Assembly (NCBI RefSeq): GCF_000263595.1
Contig: NZ_ADES01000020.1
Coordinates: 1 to 64,000 of the forward strand
Source of the DNA: Gardnerella vaginalis 1500E
Lineage (GTDB): Bacteria; Actinomycetota; Actinomycetes; Actinomycetales; Bifidobacteriaceae
Reading direction: 5' to 3'
Length of the DNA stretch: 64,000 nucleotides
The first letter of the stretch is position 1; each line of letters opens with the position of its first letter. The notes below the pieces were generated by a model that did no database searches, was not told the origin of the DNA, and worked only from the letters and a program-made list of their open reading frames with translations. This document shows, piece after piece, positions 1-8,567 of this stretch. A program made the position numbers and the translations under genes.

Positions 1-36
1 ACTGAAAACACTAGCATCCACCGGCGTGTCGAAAAA

Positions 37-852
37 CTAGAAAAAGTAACTAAAAATACGTGCGTTAAAGAAATCCGCCAAAGCAGCAATATTCGGCTCA
101 CCATATTGATCCACCAACTGCAACCAACGGCAAGCATTTTCTTCACCAAATCGTGCAGCTTTGCAACGATACTCTTCAACAGTCAAAAAACGAGGCGGAA
201 TAGACTTACTATTGTATTTATCCGCAACCATAACAATTTCTTGTTCAACAGTTTGCGGCTTATAGTCGTCCACAGGAAGCGGCAGGTTTTGCAGAGCAAC
301 CTGTTCGCGAGTCAACCCAACTCCAGTATGATTGCGCGCAAACTGGGCAGCTTCCTCGCTAAAACCACATTTAAGCAAATAGTTGTATCCACGCAATCCG
401 TGCAAAATATAATTCGGACCGTCAAAACTCAATTCGCCATCAAAATTTGCGGATCCATCTTTCTTCAGCACAAAATACGTGCCAATATCGTGCAACATTC
501 CACCAATAAAAGCAGCGTACTCATCAATAGGTTGCTTTGGCGCACGTCCACCTTTAATAGGCGGAAGATCAGAATAATTATCCCCAATAAGTTTTTTAAT
601 ACAAGATTGTGCGAGTTTAGAACGCTCCAAAATAGAAGACGAACACTTTGTTTTAGACTCAAGCAACATATTGCAATGATGCGCAATTTGCCAAGAGATT
701 GTGGCAATTACCACACAATGACCGTGAATAAGGTTGTAAGCAGATTCAGAAGGCGCAGTAGTGCGATGCAATTGCTCTACCTGGCTAAAATCAGGCAAAT
801 CGGCATTTTTTACTGCATCGCACTGTAGCGTTTCTTCTGAATTGTTACGCAT
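37..852 (-). CDS. HD-domain phosphohydrolase-like protein
   Basis: This encodes a predicted cytoplasmic metal-dependent hydrolase of the HD superfamily, 271 residues from the chosen ATG. The visible HD signature is GGMLHDIGTY, with the His-Asp pair near residues 121-122. An upstream HGHC motif and a downstream NHTG motif supply further likely metal ligands. The spacing resembles small HDIG/HDOD-like phosphohydrolases, but no substrate can be assigned. A longer start at 891 is also open, but it would make the ORF begin inside a 14-bp tandem repeat array, and neither start has a strong ribosome binding site. The gene follows kup on the same strand and may be read through from it. The HD assignment is good; the function is unknown. 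Confidence 0.7.
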   Translation of the reverse strand: MRNNSEETLQCDAVKNADLPDFSQVEQLHRTTAPSESAYNLIHGHCVVIATISWQIAHHCNMLLESKTKCSSSILERSKLAQSCIKKLIGDNYSDLPPIKGGRAPKQPIDEYAAFIGGMLHDIGTYFVLKKDGSANFDGELSFDGPNYILHGLRGYNYLLKCGFSEEAAQFARNHTGVGLTREQVALQNLPLPVDDYKPQTVEQEIVMVADKYNSKSIPPRFLTVEEYRCKAARFGEENACRWLQLVDQYGEPNIAALADFFNARIFSYFF

Positions 853-853
853 T

Positions 854-923
854 TTATTCACGATTCCGTATTCATGATTCTGTATTAACAATCATGTATT
901 TACAATTCTTTATTCAAGATTCT
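854..923. repeat. 14-bp imperfect tandem repeat array, five units
   Basis: Five head-to-tail 14-bp units of the form ttattcacgattcc / gtattcatgattct run from 854 to 923. They cover the stop codon of kup and the space before the HD-domain gene. Because 14 is not a multiple of 3, a change in unit number would shift the frame of the longer HD-protein ORF that starts at 891. Confidence 0.8.
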
Positions 924-3493
924 TTATTTTCCGCACGCGCAGCATCTTCTACAGCCTGTACAACGGCATGAGTTACGTTGGCGGCGTCAAGATTAGTTTT
1001 ATCGCCACTAAAATTCGCGTTAGATGCCTTTGCTTGCGCCTTAAGCGGCACAGGACTAATGTTCCCAGTGTTTGCAAGTTTTTCATCTGCAAACAGAACA
1101 TTAGCTGCAGCAATATCACGAGCGTTCATAACTGCAGTCTGCTCCGCATCAGTAGGCCGAATATCAGAATCAGCCTGCGTGGCAGTTTCAACAGCTGAAG
1201 CGCCTTGCAACGATTGCACTGCACGCTGCGAATAATCTTCACGACTCAAGCGTGGAGGTCTGCGCGTAGAAACAAACAGCGGCTGCACTTCGACCACAGG
1301 ATTATAAGGCGCCAAGCCGAACCACTTAACTGGAGTTCCAGCAATATGACGAATCGCATACTTCATTTTTAGCGACAATGCGCCACGCACAGAAATATTA
1401 GACTCCGGCATTAAAGCCTTATGCAGCAGGACGTAACGGATTGGACCAATATCTGGATCCGCATCAACCTTTGGATACACAGATTTTTGACGAGGAAGTT
1501 CGCCAGTATGCGACAAATCGTGCATAATTTGGTGCAAATATGCAGGTATAGATGGAGAAACTTTAAAACCTAACTTTATTTTTACACGGAACAAATAATC
1601 CGTACCAAAATTTTCAACGCAATACTCGCGCGTAAACGGAGCGTCGTCAGTTTCCACAGATACAGCCCACCAAGCTCTAGCTCGCTTAGGGTGGTCAGCA
1701 AAAATGGAGAAGAAAATTCCAGTATCAAGTCGCTTCATTTCGCGATCAGAAGTCAAGTAAACAATATTGTCGGCAAAATACGGAATTCTAAAATCACCAT
1801 GCAATTTATCGAGCACAGGAAGGAAGTCTTTAGGCTTCATATGCAATCGCTGCGAACGCTCAATCTTGGTACCGTCTTTCCAAGTAACCATGATTGTCAA
1901 AATCGAAGCTCCAAGAAGCATAGTGAACCAGCCACCGTGCATAAACTTTGCCATGGAGGCAATGAAGAACATAAGCTCAATCATTAGGAAGACCACAGCA
2001 AAACCAAGAGCTGCAAAACGCTTCTTTTGATACCACATATGCACCGTAAGCAAAATGGTTGTTGCGAGCATTGTAAGAGTTAATGCCAAGCCGTACGCGC
2101 CAGAAATATGTTCAGAATCGCGGAAAACGGCAAGTACCGTAATAGTTGCAACGCAAAGCACAACATTCACTACAGGAATATAAAGCTGTCCACGAGTGCG
2201 TGCAGGGTAACGAACCTGCAAATGCGGCATCCAATTAAGGCTAGTAGCTTCAGAGACCATAGTGTATGCACCAGTAATCAAAGCCTGAGAAGCAATAATG
2301 CCAGCCGTTACAGAAAGAATAACTGCAATATATCGAACATTAGGTTCGAGCATTTGGAAGAATGGATTTAATCCTTCAACAGACCACAATGATTTATCGT
2401 TCTGATGTTGCAGCATCCACGCGCCCTGCCCAAAGTAATTAAGCAGCAGAGCAACTTTAATAAACGGCCACGTTGCGTATACGTTTCCTCGACCAACATG
2501 GCCCATATCTGAATACAACGCTTCCGCACCAGTAGTAGAAAGGAAGATTACGCCCATAACTGCCAGACCCTGCACGTTGTGCGAGCTGAACAGGAATTCC
2601 ACACCATAAATTGGGTTAAGCGCTTCAAAAATAGTCCAATCTTGGCCAATATTCATAACTCCAACTAGCGCAAGGAAAGCAAACCAAAGCATAACTACTA
2701 TGCCGAATACTTTACCAATACGCTCAGTTCCGCGCTGTTGAACAGAAAACAGTATGACGATGATAACAACCGTAATCATCATCGACAAATTCTCGTTTTC
2801 TAAGAATATTGGTTTAAACGCTGCAATAGTGCGCAAACCTTCTACTGCGGAAGAAATAGAAACTGCAGGAGTTAGCACAGAATCTGCCAAAAATGCAGCT
2901 CCGCCAATCATTGCCGGTATTGCAAGCCACGCACCCTTTTTGCGCAAAAGTGAGTACAGTGCAAAAATGCCACCTTCGCCTTTGTTGTCGGTTCGCATTG
3001 CAACGAATACGTATTTGACTGTTGTAATCAACGTAATTGACCAGAATAAGAGCGAAAGCATGCCGAATACGGTTTCGCGATTAATATTTTGCAATCCGCC
3101 TTGACCGGCCAAAAAAGTTTGAGCAGTATACAAAGGCGATGTACCAATATCGCCATAAACAACACCAAGAGCCACAATAGCCATGCCCAAGGTAAAGCGG
3201 TCAGAGCTTGTTTGCAGCTTTGCCCACCATCTGCCTAAAGGACCTCTAACAGCACTGGCAACAAGCTTTTCTGCTTCCTTAACTTCCTGAGCCTGCTGTT
3301 GAGCCATTACTTTTCGCTCTTCACGAGTTGTTGTTTTTTGAGACACCTTTGGTGCCTTTGTAAAAGACGCAGCTCGTAATATAGCATCCTTCGAACTCTT
3401 AGTAGTCTTCGGACTCTTCTCGGAATCTTTCGCGCCGTTGCGAGGATCCTTTGTGCCATCTTGTGACGGCACAGTAGTGCGTGACTTCGTCAT
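914..3493 (-). CDS. kup: Kup-type low-affinity potassium transporter
   Basis: A KUP/HAK/KT family potassium uptake permease of the cytoplasmic membrane, probably coupled to protons. The first membrane segment carries the family motif GDIGTSPLY at about residues 114-122. About a dozen hydrophobic segments follow to about residue 560, then a hydrophilic cytoplasmic C-terminal domain. At 859 residues it is long for the family, which usually has 620-700. The extra length is a charged Lys/Ser/Thr-rich N-terminus of about 95 residues and an Ala/Asp-rich C-terminal tail. The start is supported by AGGAGG 11 nt upstream. The gene has its own promoter and a structured leader, and ends inside the 14-bp repeat array. 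Confidence 0.93.
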   Translation of the reverse strand: MTKSRTTVPSQDGTKDPRNGAKDSEKSPKTTKSSKDAILRAASFTKAPKVSQKTTTREERKVMAQQQAQEVKEAEKLVASAVRGPLGRWWAKLQTSSDRFTLGMAIVALGVVYGDIGTSPLYTAQTFLAGQGGLQNINRETVFGMLSLLFWSITLITTVKYVFVAMRTDNKGEGGIFALYSLLRKKGAWLAIPAMIGGAAFLADSVLTPAVSISSAVEGLRTIAAFKPIFLENENLSMMITVVIIVILFSVQQRGTERIGKVFGIVVMLWFAFLALVGVMNIGQDWTIFEALNPIYGVEFLFSSHNVQGLAVMGVIFLSTTGAEALYSDMGHVGRGNVYATWPFIKVALLLNYFGQGAWMLQHQNDKSLWSVEGLNPFFQMLEPNVRYIAVILSVTAGIIASQALITGAYTMVSEATSLNWMPHLQVRYPARTRGQLYIPVVNVVLCVATITVLAVFRDSEHISGAYGLALTLTMLATTILLTVHMWYQKKRFAALGFAVVFLMIELMFFIASMAKFMHGGWFTMLLGASILTIMVTWKDGTKIERSQRLHMKPKDFLPVLDKLHGDFRIPYFADNIVYLTSDREMKRLDTGIFFSIFADHPKRARAWWAVSVETDDAPFTREYCVENFGTDYLFRVKIKLGFKVSPSIPAYLHQIMHDLSHTGELPRQKSVYPKVDADPDIGPIRYVLLHKALMPESNISVRGALSLKMKYAIRHIAGTPVKWFGLAPYNPVVEVQPLFVSTRRPPRLSREDYSQRAVQSLQGASAVETATQADSDIRPTDAEQTAVMNARDIAAANVLFADEKLANTGNISPVPLKAQAKASNANFSGDKTNLDAANVTHAVVQAVEDAARAENKES

Positions 3494-3504
3494 GCTTAAT
3501 TGTT

Positions 3505-3556
3505 CCTCCTAGGTAAGGCTCTTCTTGATGCCACAAGAAGATGCAGTCACCTTGCC
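3505..3556 (-). promoter_or_regulatory. Structured leader just upstream of kup
   Basis: On the minus strand GGCAAGG (3550-3556) can pair with CCTTACC (3512-3518) with one mismatch. This pairing encloses a perfect 7-bp hairpin, CTTCTTG/CAAGAAG (3521-3540). The outer stem stops two bases before the AGGAGG ribosome binding site (3505-3510). The arrangement could control translation of kup. It does not match the c-di-AMP riboswitch consensus as far as I can judge by eye. Confidence 0.4.
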
Positions 3557-3584
3557 CTTCACAGTTTTATTTCCGTACTTGGAT

Positions 3585-3614
3585 ATTGTATACAACGATA
3601 GCTATATAGTGCAA
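3585..3614 (-). promoter_or_regulatory. Predicted promoter of kup
   Basis: On the minus strand TTGCAC (-35, 3609-3614) and TACAAT (-10, 3585-3590) are separated by 18 nt. This is close to the vegetative sigma consensus and would give a leader of roughly 85 nt that includes the predicted stem-loop. Confidence 0.5.
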
Positions 3615-3666
3615 AAAATCTTTAGAAATCGTTGAAAAATAAGGATTATTAAGATTGGCTTTTTGC

Positions 3667-4647
3667 TTAAAATCCGTAAATTTTCTTCGTGTTTTCTCTA
3701 GTTACTTTAGCCGCCTTCTCAAGCGAAATATCGAGTACATTAGCAAGCACTTGCAAAGTATACGGAACCATATAAGGCGCGTTTGGCCGCCCTCTGTAAG
3801 GCATTGGCGTTAAATACGGCGCATCTGTTTCTACAGTTATGTGACTTTCGCCAATAATCCTGGCAGACTTACGCAATTCTTCGTTTCCTTTGTAACTTAA
3901 AGTTCCGGAAAAACTTGCGTACCAGCCGTGTTCTTTTAGTATTTGGGCTAAATCTTCGCCGCCTGCGTAGCTATGAAACACTGTTCGTTCAGGCGCTCCG
4001 TCTTGTAATAAAACTTTTACTACGTCTTCGTGCGCGTCACGATCGTGAATTTGCAACGGAAGATTCAGCTCTTTTGCGAGCGCAATATGGTCACGAAAAG
4101 CTTCTCTTTGTGCAAGCCTCGCAGACTCTCCTGTGCGAAAATAATCCAAACCGGTTTCTCCTATTGCAACAACTTCTTTTGGATGCGCAATTACAAGCGA
4201 ACGCAAATGTTGCATAGCTTCGTCGAATGGAATATCGTGATACGGCTTATAAACTATTGGCAATCCGTCTGGACCTTGTGCTCCCCTGTGTCCGTGTAAA
4301 ACGGCTTCGTTTGGGTGTATTGCAATTGCTGCACGAACGCAAGCCGCGTGTGATGCGGCAAACGAAATTGTCGGCTCCCAGTCTGGGTATTCGCAACCTA
4401 CTTCTAGCATGTTGGAAACTCCAGCAGATTTTGCTTGCTCAACCAGATTATCTGTAGTTGGTTCTGCTATTAAGTCGCGTCCTTTTTCTGCTAATTCTTG
4501 GTTAAGATTATGCGCAAAATCAACGACACTAAGCATATGCGTGTGGTCGTCCGCAATTGTTACGCCGCTTTTTATTAGATTTTCCCATACTTTAGATTCT
4601 TCGGTTAATTCAGGCGCCCAATTATGCTCGCGATGATGTTTACTCAT
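3667..4647 (-). CDS. tatD: TatD family metal-dependent deoxyribonuclease
   Basis: A TIM-barrel metal-dependent hydrolase of the TatD family, with DNase activity in characterised members. The metal ligands are recognisable in order: DDHTH near residues 33-37, GETGLDYF, LQIHDRDAH, VFHSYAGG and ETDAPYLTP. At 326 residues it is longer than the usual 260 or so, mostly because of extra N-terminal sequence ahead of the first HxH motif. It is cytoplasmic. In many actinobacteria tatD lies directly downstream of metG; here metG is about 12 kb away, with the exporter, opp genes and pepC between them. Confidence 0.9.
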   Translation of the reverse strand: MSKHHREHNWAPELTEESKVWENLIKSGVTIADDHTHMLSVVDFAHNLNQELAEKGRDLIAEPTTDNLVEQAKSAGVSNMLEVGCEYPDWEPTISFAASHAACVRAAIAIHPNEAVLHGHRGAQGPDGLPIVYKPYHDIPFDEAMQHLRSLVIAHPKEVVAIGETGLDYFRTGESARLAQREAFRDHIALAKELNLPLQIHDRDAHEDVVKVLLQDGAPERTVFHSYAGGEDLAQILKEHGWYASFSGTLSYKGNEELRKSARIIGESHITVETDAPYLTPMPYRGRPNAPYMVPYTLQVLANVLDISLEKAAKVTRENTKKIYGF

Positions 4648-4743
4648 ATTTTTAAGTCTACTCGCAAATAAAACAGTATTTTTACCAGCGATTTTTCTTC
4701 CAGCGATTTTCTACAAATACTTTTCTACAAATACTTTGTATGC

Positions 4744-6540
4744 TTACAAAATTGTTTTGCGAATTGCGTCGTATTGAGATTTAACAAGGCGATAGTAAGA
4801 TCCTTTTTCTTCCATAAGTTCCTCATGCGTACCGCGCTCAACAATTTCACCATGGTCTATTACGCAAATCAAATCAGCATTTTCAATAGTAGAAAGCCTG
4901 TGTGCGATTACAAAAGACGTACGATTTTTAAGCAACTGAGCCAATCCTGCTTGTAGAGCTTCTTCCGTACGCGTATCAATATTGCTGGTTGCTTCGTCGA
5001 GGATCAAAATACGAGGATCTGCCAAAAGTACGCGCGCAAAAGAAATAAGCTGCCGTTGACCTGCGGAAAGAGTAGCTCCTCGCTCCTCAATTTCAGTGTC
5101 GTAACCTTTATCCATTTCACTAATAAACTCGTGCGCGTGAACAGCTCGAGCCGCCGCCTCAATTTCTTCGTCAGTTGCGTCTAGTTTTCCGTATCGAATG
5201 TTTTCGCGCACAGTTCCGCTAAAAATAAAGCTATCTTGCAGCATTACGCCCATTTGTTTTCTAAGCGACGCTAAGGTTACTGAGCGCACATCGTGGCCGT
5301 CTATAGTAATCGAACCTTCTGAAACATCGTAGAATCTAGAAAGAAGACTTACTAAAGTAGTTTTTCCAGCTCCTGTTGGGCCTACTAAAGCAACGGTCTG
5401 CCCAGGCGAAACGTGCAAGTCAACCAGGTTCAAAATCGGCCTTCCGCCTTCTTCGTAACGAAAAACAACGTCGTTTACATCGACCTTGCCACTAATTTGC
5501 GGCAATTCTTTAGCATCCGGCTTATCTACAATATTCGGCTTAATTCTTAGAGTTTCAAAAATTCGCTCCAAATAAACTGAGCATGTTACGAGCTGCGTGT
5601 AAAAGTTTCCAATATTTACTACTGGATCCCAAAATGTAGTCGAGTACCATACGAATGCTATAAGCGTTCCCGTGCTCACGTTCATTCCGCCTAAATTCGA
5701 CACTCCAACGTAGTACAAAAGCGCTATTGCAGCGGTTTCAATAACTGAAGCTCCAGGCCAAAGCAGCATTTGAAACCTAACGTTTCGCATCCATGCGCTT
5801 CTTACTTCTGCTTGCTGATTCTGAAAAGTTTCGTATGCTGCAGACTCTCTTGCAAAAGTTTGCGTTGTTTTTACGCCTGCAATTGATTCGTGCAAATACG
5901 CGTTTAAATTACTTTGCTTGTTTGATAGTTTTTTAGACGCTTTTCGTTGCAGAATTTGCAAAACGCGCGTCCAGATTATAAATATTGGAAATAGCGCTAA
6001 GCTCCACAACGCCATTCGCCAATCTATAACGAACATTGTTATTAATGTAATAATCAGCACAAAAACGTCTGAAAATACGTTAATAAATCCCGAAGAAAGC
6101 GTATCCGAAAGCGTGTTTATGTAGTTTACTATGCGAATCAGAATCTTTCCGTGCGGGCGCGAATCAAAATAATCAAAAGATAACGATTGCACATGCGTAA
6201 AAATATCGCGGCGCATGTCTCTAATTATCATCTGCCCAATTCGCGTAATTGCAAGCGTTCTGTACGCTAAGCCCAGCTCATACAGCACAATAAGCACAAT
6301 AAAAACCGCAATAATTGCGTATAAGTACGTGTAGCTTTTCTGCGGCAATACCACGTCGATTAGCATTTTTGTAATCATTGGCATTGCTGTCATAATTATG
6401 CTTCCGCTTATAACTACCAGAATTACGAGTAGAAGTTTAGTTGCGTACGGTTTCATGTATTTTTTAACGCGCATAAGCTCATGCACATTCACATGCTCTT
6501 CTTGTTCTTCGTCTTCGCGATAAGTGTTTCGTTGCGCCAT
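4744..6540 (-). CDS. ABC exporter half-transporter, canonical ATPase subunit
   Basis: A type IV ABC exporter subunit of 598 residues, with an N-terminal six-helix membrane domain to about residue 330 followed by an ATP-binding domain. Motifs in order are Walker A GPTGAGKTTL, Q-loop MLQDSFIFSG, signature LSAGQRQ, Walker B ILILDEATS with the catalytic Glu present, and switch His in AHRLS. It is two bases downstream of a second half-transporter, so the pair should form a heterodimer in the cytoplasmic membrane. Such pairs (LmrCD or TM287/288 type) export drugs, lipids or peptides; the substrate cannot be read from the sequence. Confidence 0.92.
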   Translation of the reverse strand: MAQRNTYREDEEQEEHVNVHELMRVKKYMKPYATKLLLVILVVISGSIIMTAMPMITKMLIDVVLPQKSYTYLYAIIAVFIVLIVLYELGLAYRTLAITRIGQMIIRDMRRDIFTHVQSLSFDYFDSRPHGKILIRIVNYINTLSDTLSSGFINVFSDVFVLIITLITMFVIDWRMALWSLALFPIFIIWTRVLQILQRKASKKLSNKQSNLNAYLHESIAGVKTTQTFARESAAYETFQNQQAEVRSAWMRNVRFQMLLWPGASVIETAAIALLYYVGVSNLGGMNVSTGTLIAFVWYSTTFWDPVVNIGNFYTQLVTCSVYLERIFETLRIKPNIVDKPDAKELPQISGKVDVNDVVFRYEEGGRPILNLVDLHVSPGQTVALVGPTGAGKTTLVSLLSRFYDVSEGSITIDGHDVRSVTLASLRKQMGVMLQDSFIFSGTVRENIRYGKLDATDEEIEAAARAVHAHEFISEMDKGYDTEIEERGATLSAGQRQLISFARVLLADPRILILDEATSNIDTRTEEALQAGLAQLLKNRTSFVIAHRLSTIENADLICVIDHGEIVERGTHEELMEEKGSYYRLVKSQYDAIRKTIL

Positions 6541-6542
6541 TT

Positions 6543-8357
6543 CTACTCCCCCTTCGTTTCAAATCCTGCAGATTTGCCGCTTTGCAATCCAAGCTGCTTC
6601 CTGTAAATCTCCCAGTATCTTCCATGCTGAGCCACAAGCTCCGCGTGAGTGCCTCGCTCTACGATTTTGCCGTGATCTAACACAACAATCATGTCTGCAT
6701 CTTTTACGGATGAAATTCTGTGCGCAATTGTGATTACAGTGCGCGTGCCGTCGAGTTTCTTTAGCTCTTGCTGAATATGCTCTTCTGTTTCCATATCTAC
6801 AGCAGAAGTTGTGTCATCCATAATTAGGATTGCAGGATCGTTTGCTAAAGCGCGAGCTAAGCTTAAGCGTTGCTTTTGGCCGCCAGAAAGACCAACTCCG
6901 CGCTCTCCTACTACAGTTTCGTAACCTTCTGGCATGCTCATAATAAAATCGTCAGCCGCTGCGATTCTAGCCATTCTGCGAATCGTATCGTCTAGTTCTT
7001 TGCAATTTTCTTTATCTTGAGGCAAACCGAAGCCAATATTTCCTGCAATCGTGTCCGAAAACAGGAAAGTTTCCTGAGCTACTATGCTAACTTCATTTCG
7101 CACAGTTTCCAGAGGCCATTCGCGCACGTCTTTTCCGTCAATTAAAACGCGGCCACGCGTCGGGTCGTAGAATCTTGCAATAAGACTTACAAGAGTTGAT
7201 TTGCCAGATCCGGTTTCACCAAGAATACCAAGTTTGCTTCCGGCAGGAACACTTAAATCAATATTCTTTAAGATTGGCGAGTCTTGATCGTCCGGGAACG
7301 CAAAATCAACATTCTCAAAAGTGATTTCGCCTTTTACTTTAACGCTTGCTTCCGCTTCTTTTGGAAGATTAATATGCGATTTTTGCGTAAGAAGCTTACG
7401 AATATTAACGCAGCCCGCGTTAAAACGCTGCCAGTCGTTAATAAGCCATCCCGTCATTCGTACAGGCATATTAAGCATCCAAAGGAAGCTGTTAAAAGTA
7501 ACGAATGTTCCTAAAGTCATGCTGCCGTTCAAAACAAGCCATCCGCCGAAGCCAACTGTTATAAGCTCGAGCACAAATCCCATTCCGTCAAGCCAAGGCA
7601 TGTATTTTTGCGTGTTTTTTGCAAGCGTAATATTTCGATTAAAGTAGTCTTCGTTACATTCGTCGAATTTTTTGGTTTCGTAAGCCTCGCGCACAAAAGC
7701 TTTTACAACACGATTACCTTCAATATTTTCTTCCACCATTGAATTCATGCGCGCAAAAGATTCGCGAATTGCAAGGAATTTTGGCCTAGCTTTTTTGCCC
7801 ATAACTCTTGCAAGCAGGAACAAAAATGGAGTAATTGCTATAAGCGCTAAAGCAAGCTGCCATTGGATTGAAAACATTATTACTAGCGCAAGCACGAACA
7901 TTACTAAGCAATCTAACGCCATATACGAAACCCAGCTTAGAATATGGCGAATCGCATCCGTATCCGACGTCATTCGGCTCATAATATCGCCTGTGCGCGT
8001 GTGATTAAAGTACGTGAAGTCCAAAGAGTGCAGCTTTTCGTACTCGTCGCTTACTAGGCGGTACACTGCGTTTTGGCCAAATCTTTCCATTTGAAGCTGG
8101 TAAATGTACCTTGAGCCTACGCGAATAATCATCATTGCAACCATCAGTACACATACGCCAACAAGCAGATTATGCTGTTTACCAATAATGATTTTGTCTA
8201 CAATAAAGCCCGAAAGCAGTGGCATTGTCATTGCCATTGTGTCGTTAATTGTAAAAAGTATAAGCGATACGCCTACTCTCCACATGTCTTGCTTGCAGTA
8301 TTGCAATACCCAGCGCACGTTACTCGCGTCTTTGCGTTTATTTGGGTTGACGTACAT
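6543..8357 (-). CDS. ABC exporter half-transporter, degenerate ATPase subunit
   Basis: First gene of the exporter pair, 604 residues, with an N-terminal transmembrane domain and a C-terminal nucleotide-binding domain. Walker A is GETGSGKSTL, signature LSGGQKQ and switch His in AHRIS. Walker B reads ILIMDDTTS, so the catalytic Glu is replaced by Asp. This is the hallmark of the non-hydrolysing site in asymmetric heterodimeric exporters, and the partner downstream keeps the canonical Glu. The two genes are almost contiguous and surely co-transcribed. Confidence 0.92.
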   Translation of the reverse strand: MYVNPNKRKDASNVRWVLQYCKQDMWRVGVSLILFTINDTMAMTMPLLSGFIVDKIIIGKQHNLLVGVCVLMVAMMIIRVGSRYIYQLQMERFGQNAVYRLVSDEYEKLHSLDFTYFNHTRTGDIMSRMTSDTDAIRHILSWVSYMALDCLVMFVLALVIMFSIQWQLALALIAITPFLFLLARVMGKKARPKFLAIRESFARMNSMVEENIEGNRVVKAFVREAYETKKFDECNEDYFNRNITLAKNTQKYMPWLDGMGFVLELITVGFGGWLVLNGSMTLGTFVTFNSFLWMLNMPVRMTGWLINDWQRFNAGCVNIRKLLTQKSHINLPKEAEASVKVKGEITFENVDFAFPDDQDSPILKNIDLSVPAGSKLGILGETGSGKSTLVSLIARFYDPTRGRVLIDGKDVREWPLETVRNEVSIVAQETFLFSDTIAGNIGFGLPQDKENCKELDDTIRRMARIAAADDFIMSMPEGYETVVGERGVGLSGGQKQRLSLARALANDPAILIMDDTTSAVDMETEEHIQQELKKLDGTRTVITIAHRISSVKDADMIVVLDHGKIVERGTHAELVAQHGRYWEIYRKQLGLQSGKSAGFETKGE

Positions 8358-8473
8358 GCGCCGGATTCTCCTTTGTTTGATTTTGCGATTTATTTTTATT
8401 AAGTTTTATTAAGTTTACATTATTTTATGCGCGATTATTTTTTACGCGATTATTTTTTACGCGATTGCATGCA

Positions 8474-8512
8474 AAAAGATGTGGCGCGCAGTCAAAAGAC
8501 TACACGCCACAT
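8474..8512 (-). terminator. Intrinsic terminator of oppA
   Basis: A hairpin with outer arms ATGTGGCG/CGCCACAT (8479-8512) and an inner GTC/GAC is followed on the minus strand by CTTTTTGC. It lies 55 bp after the oppA stop codon. Confidence 0.75.
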
Positions 8513-8567
8513 TCTAAGTTAAGCAATCAGCTTAGTAAACTTGCGCGAATTGTCGCTACAAATTTAC

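Noticed and set aside
3505..3614. Canonical c-di-AMP riboswitch upstream of kup
   Set aside because: The leader is short and the conserved segments of that class could not be identified; kept only as a generic structured leader.
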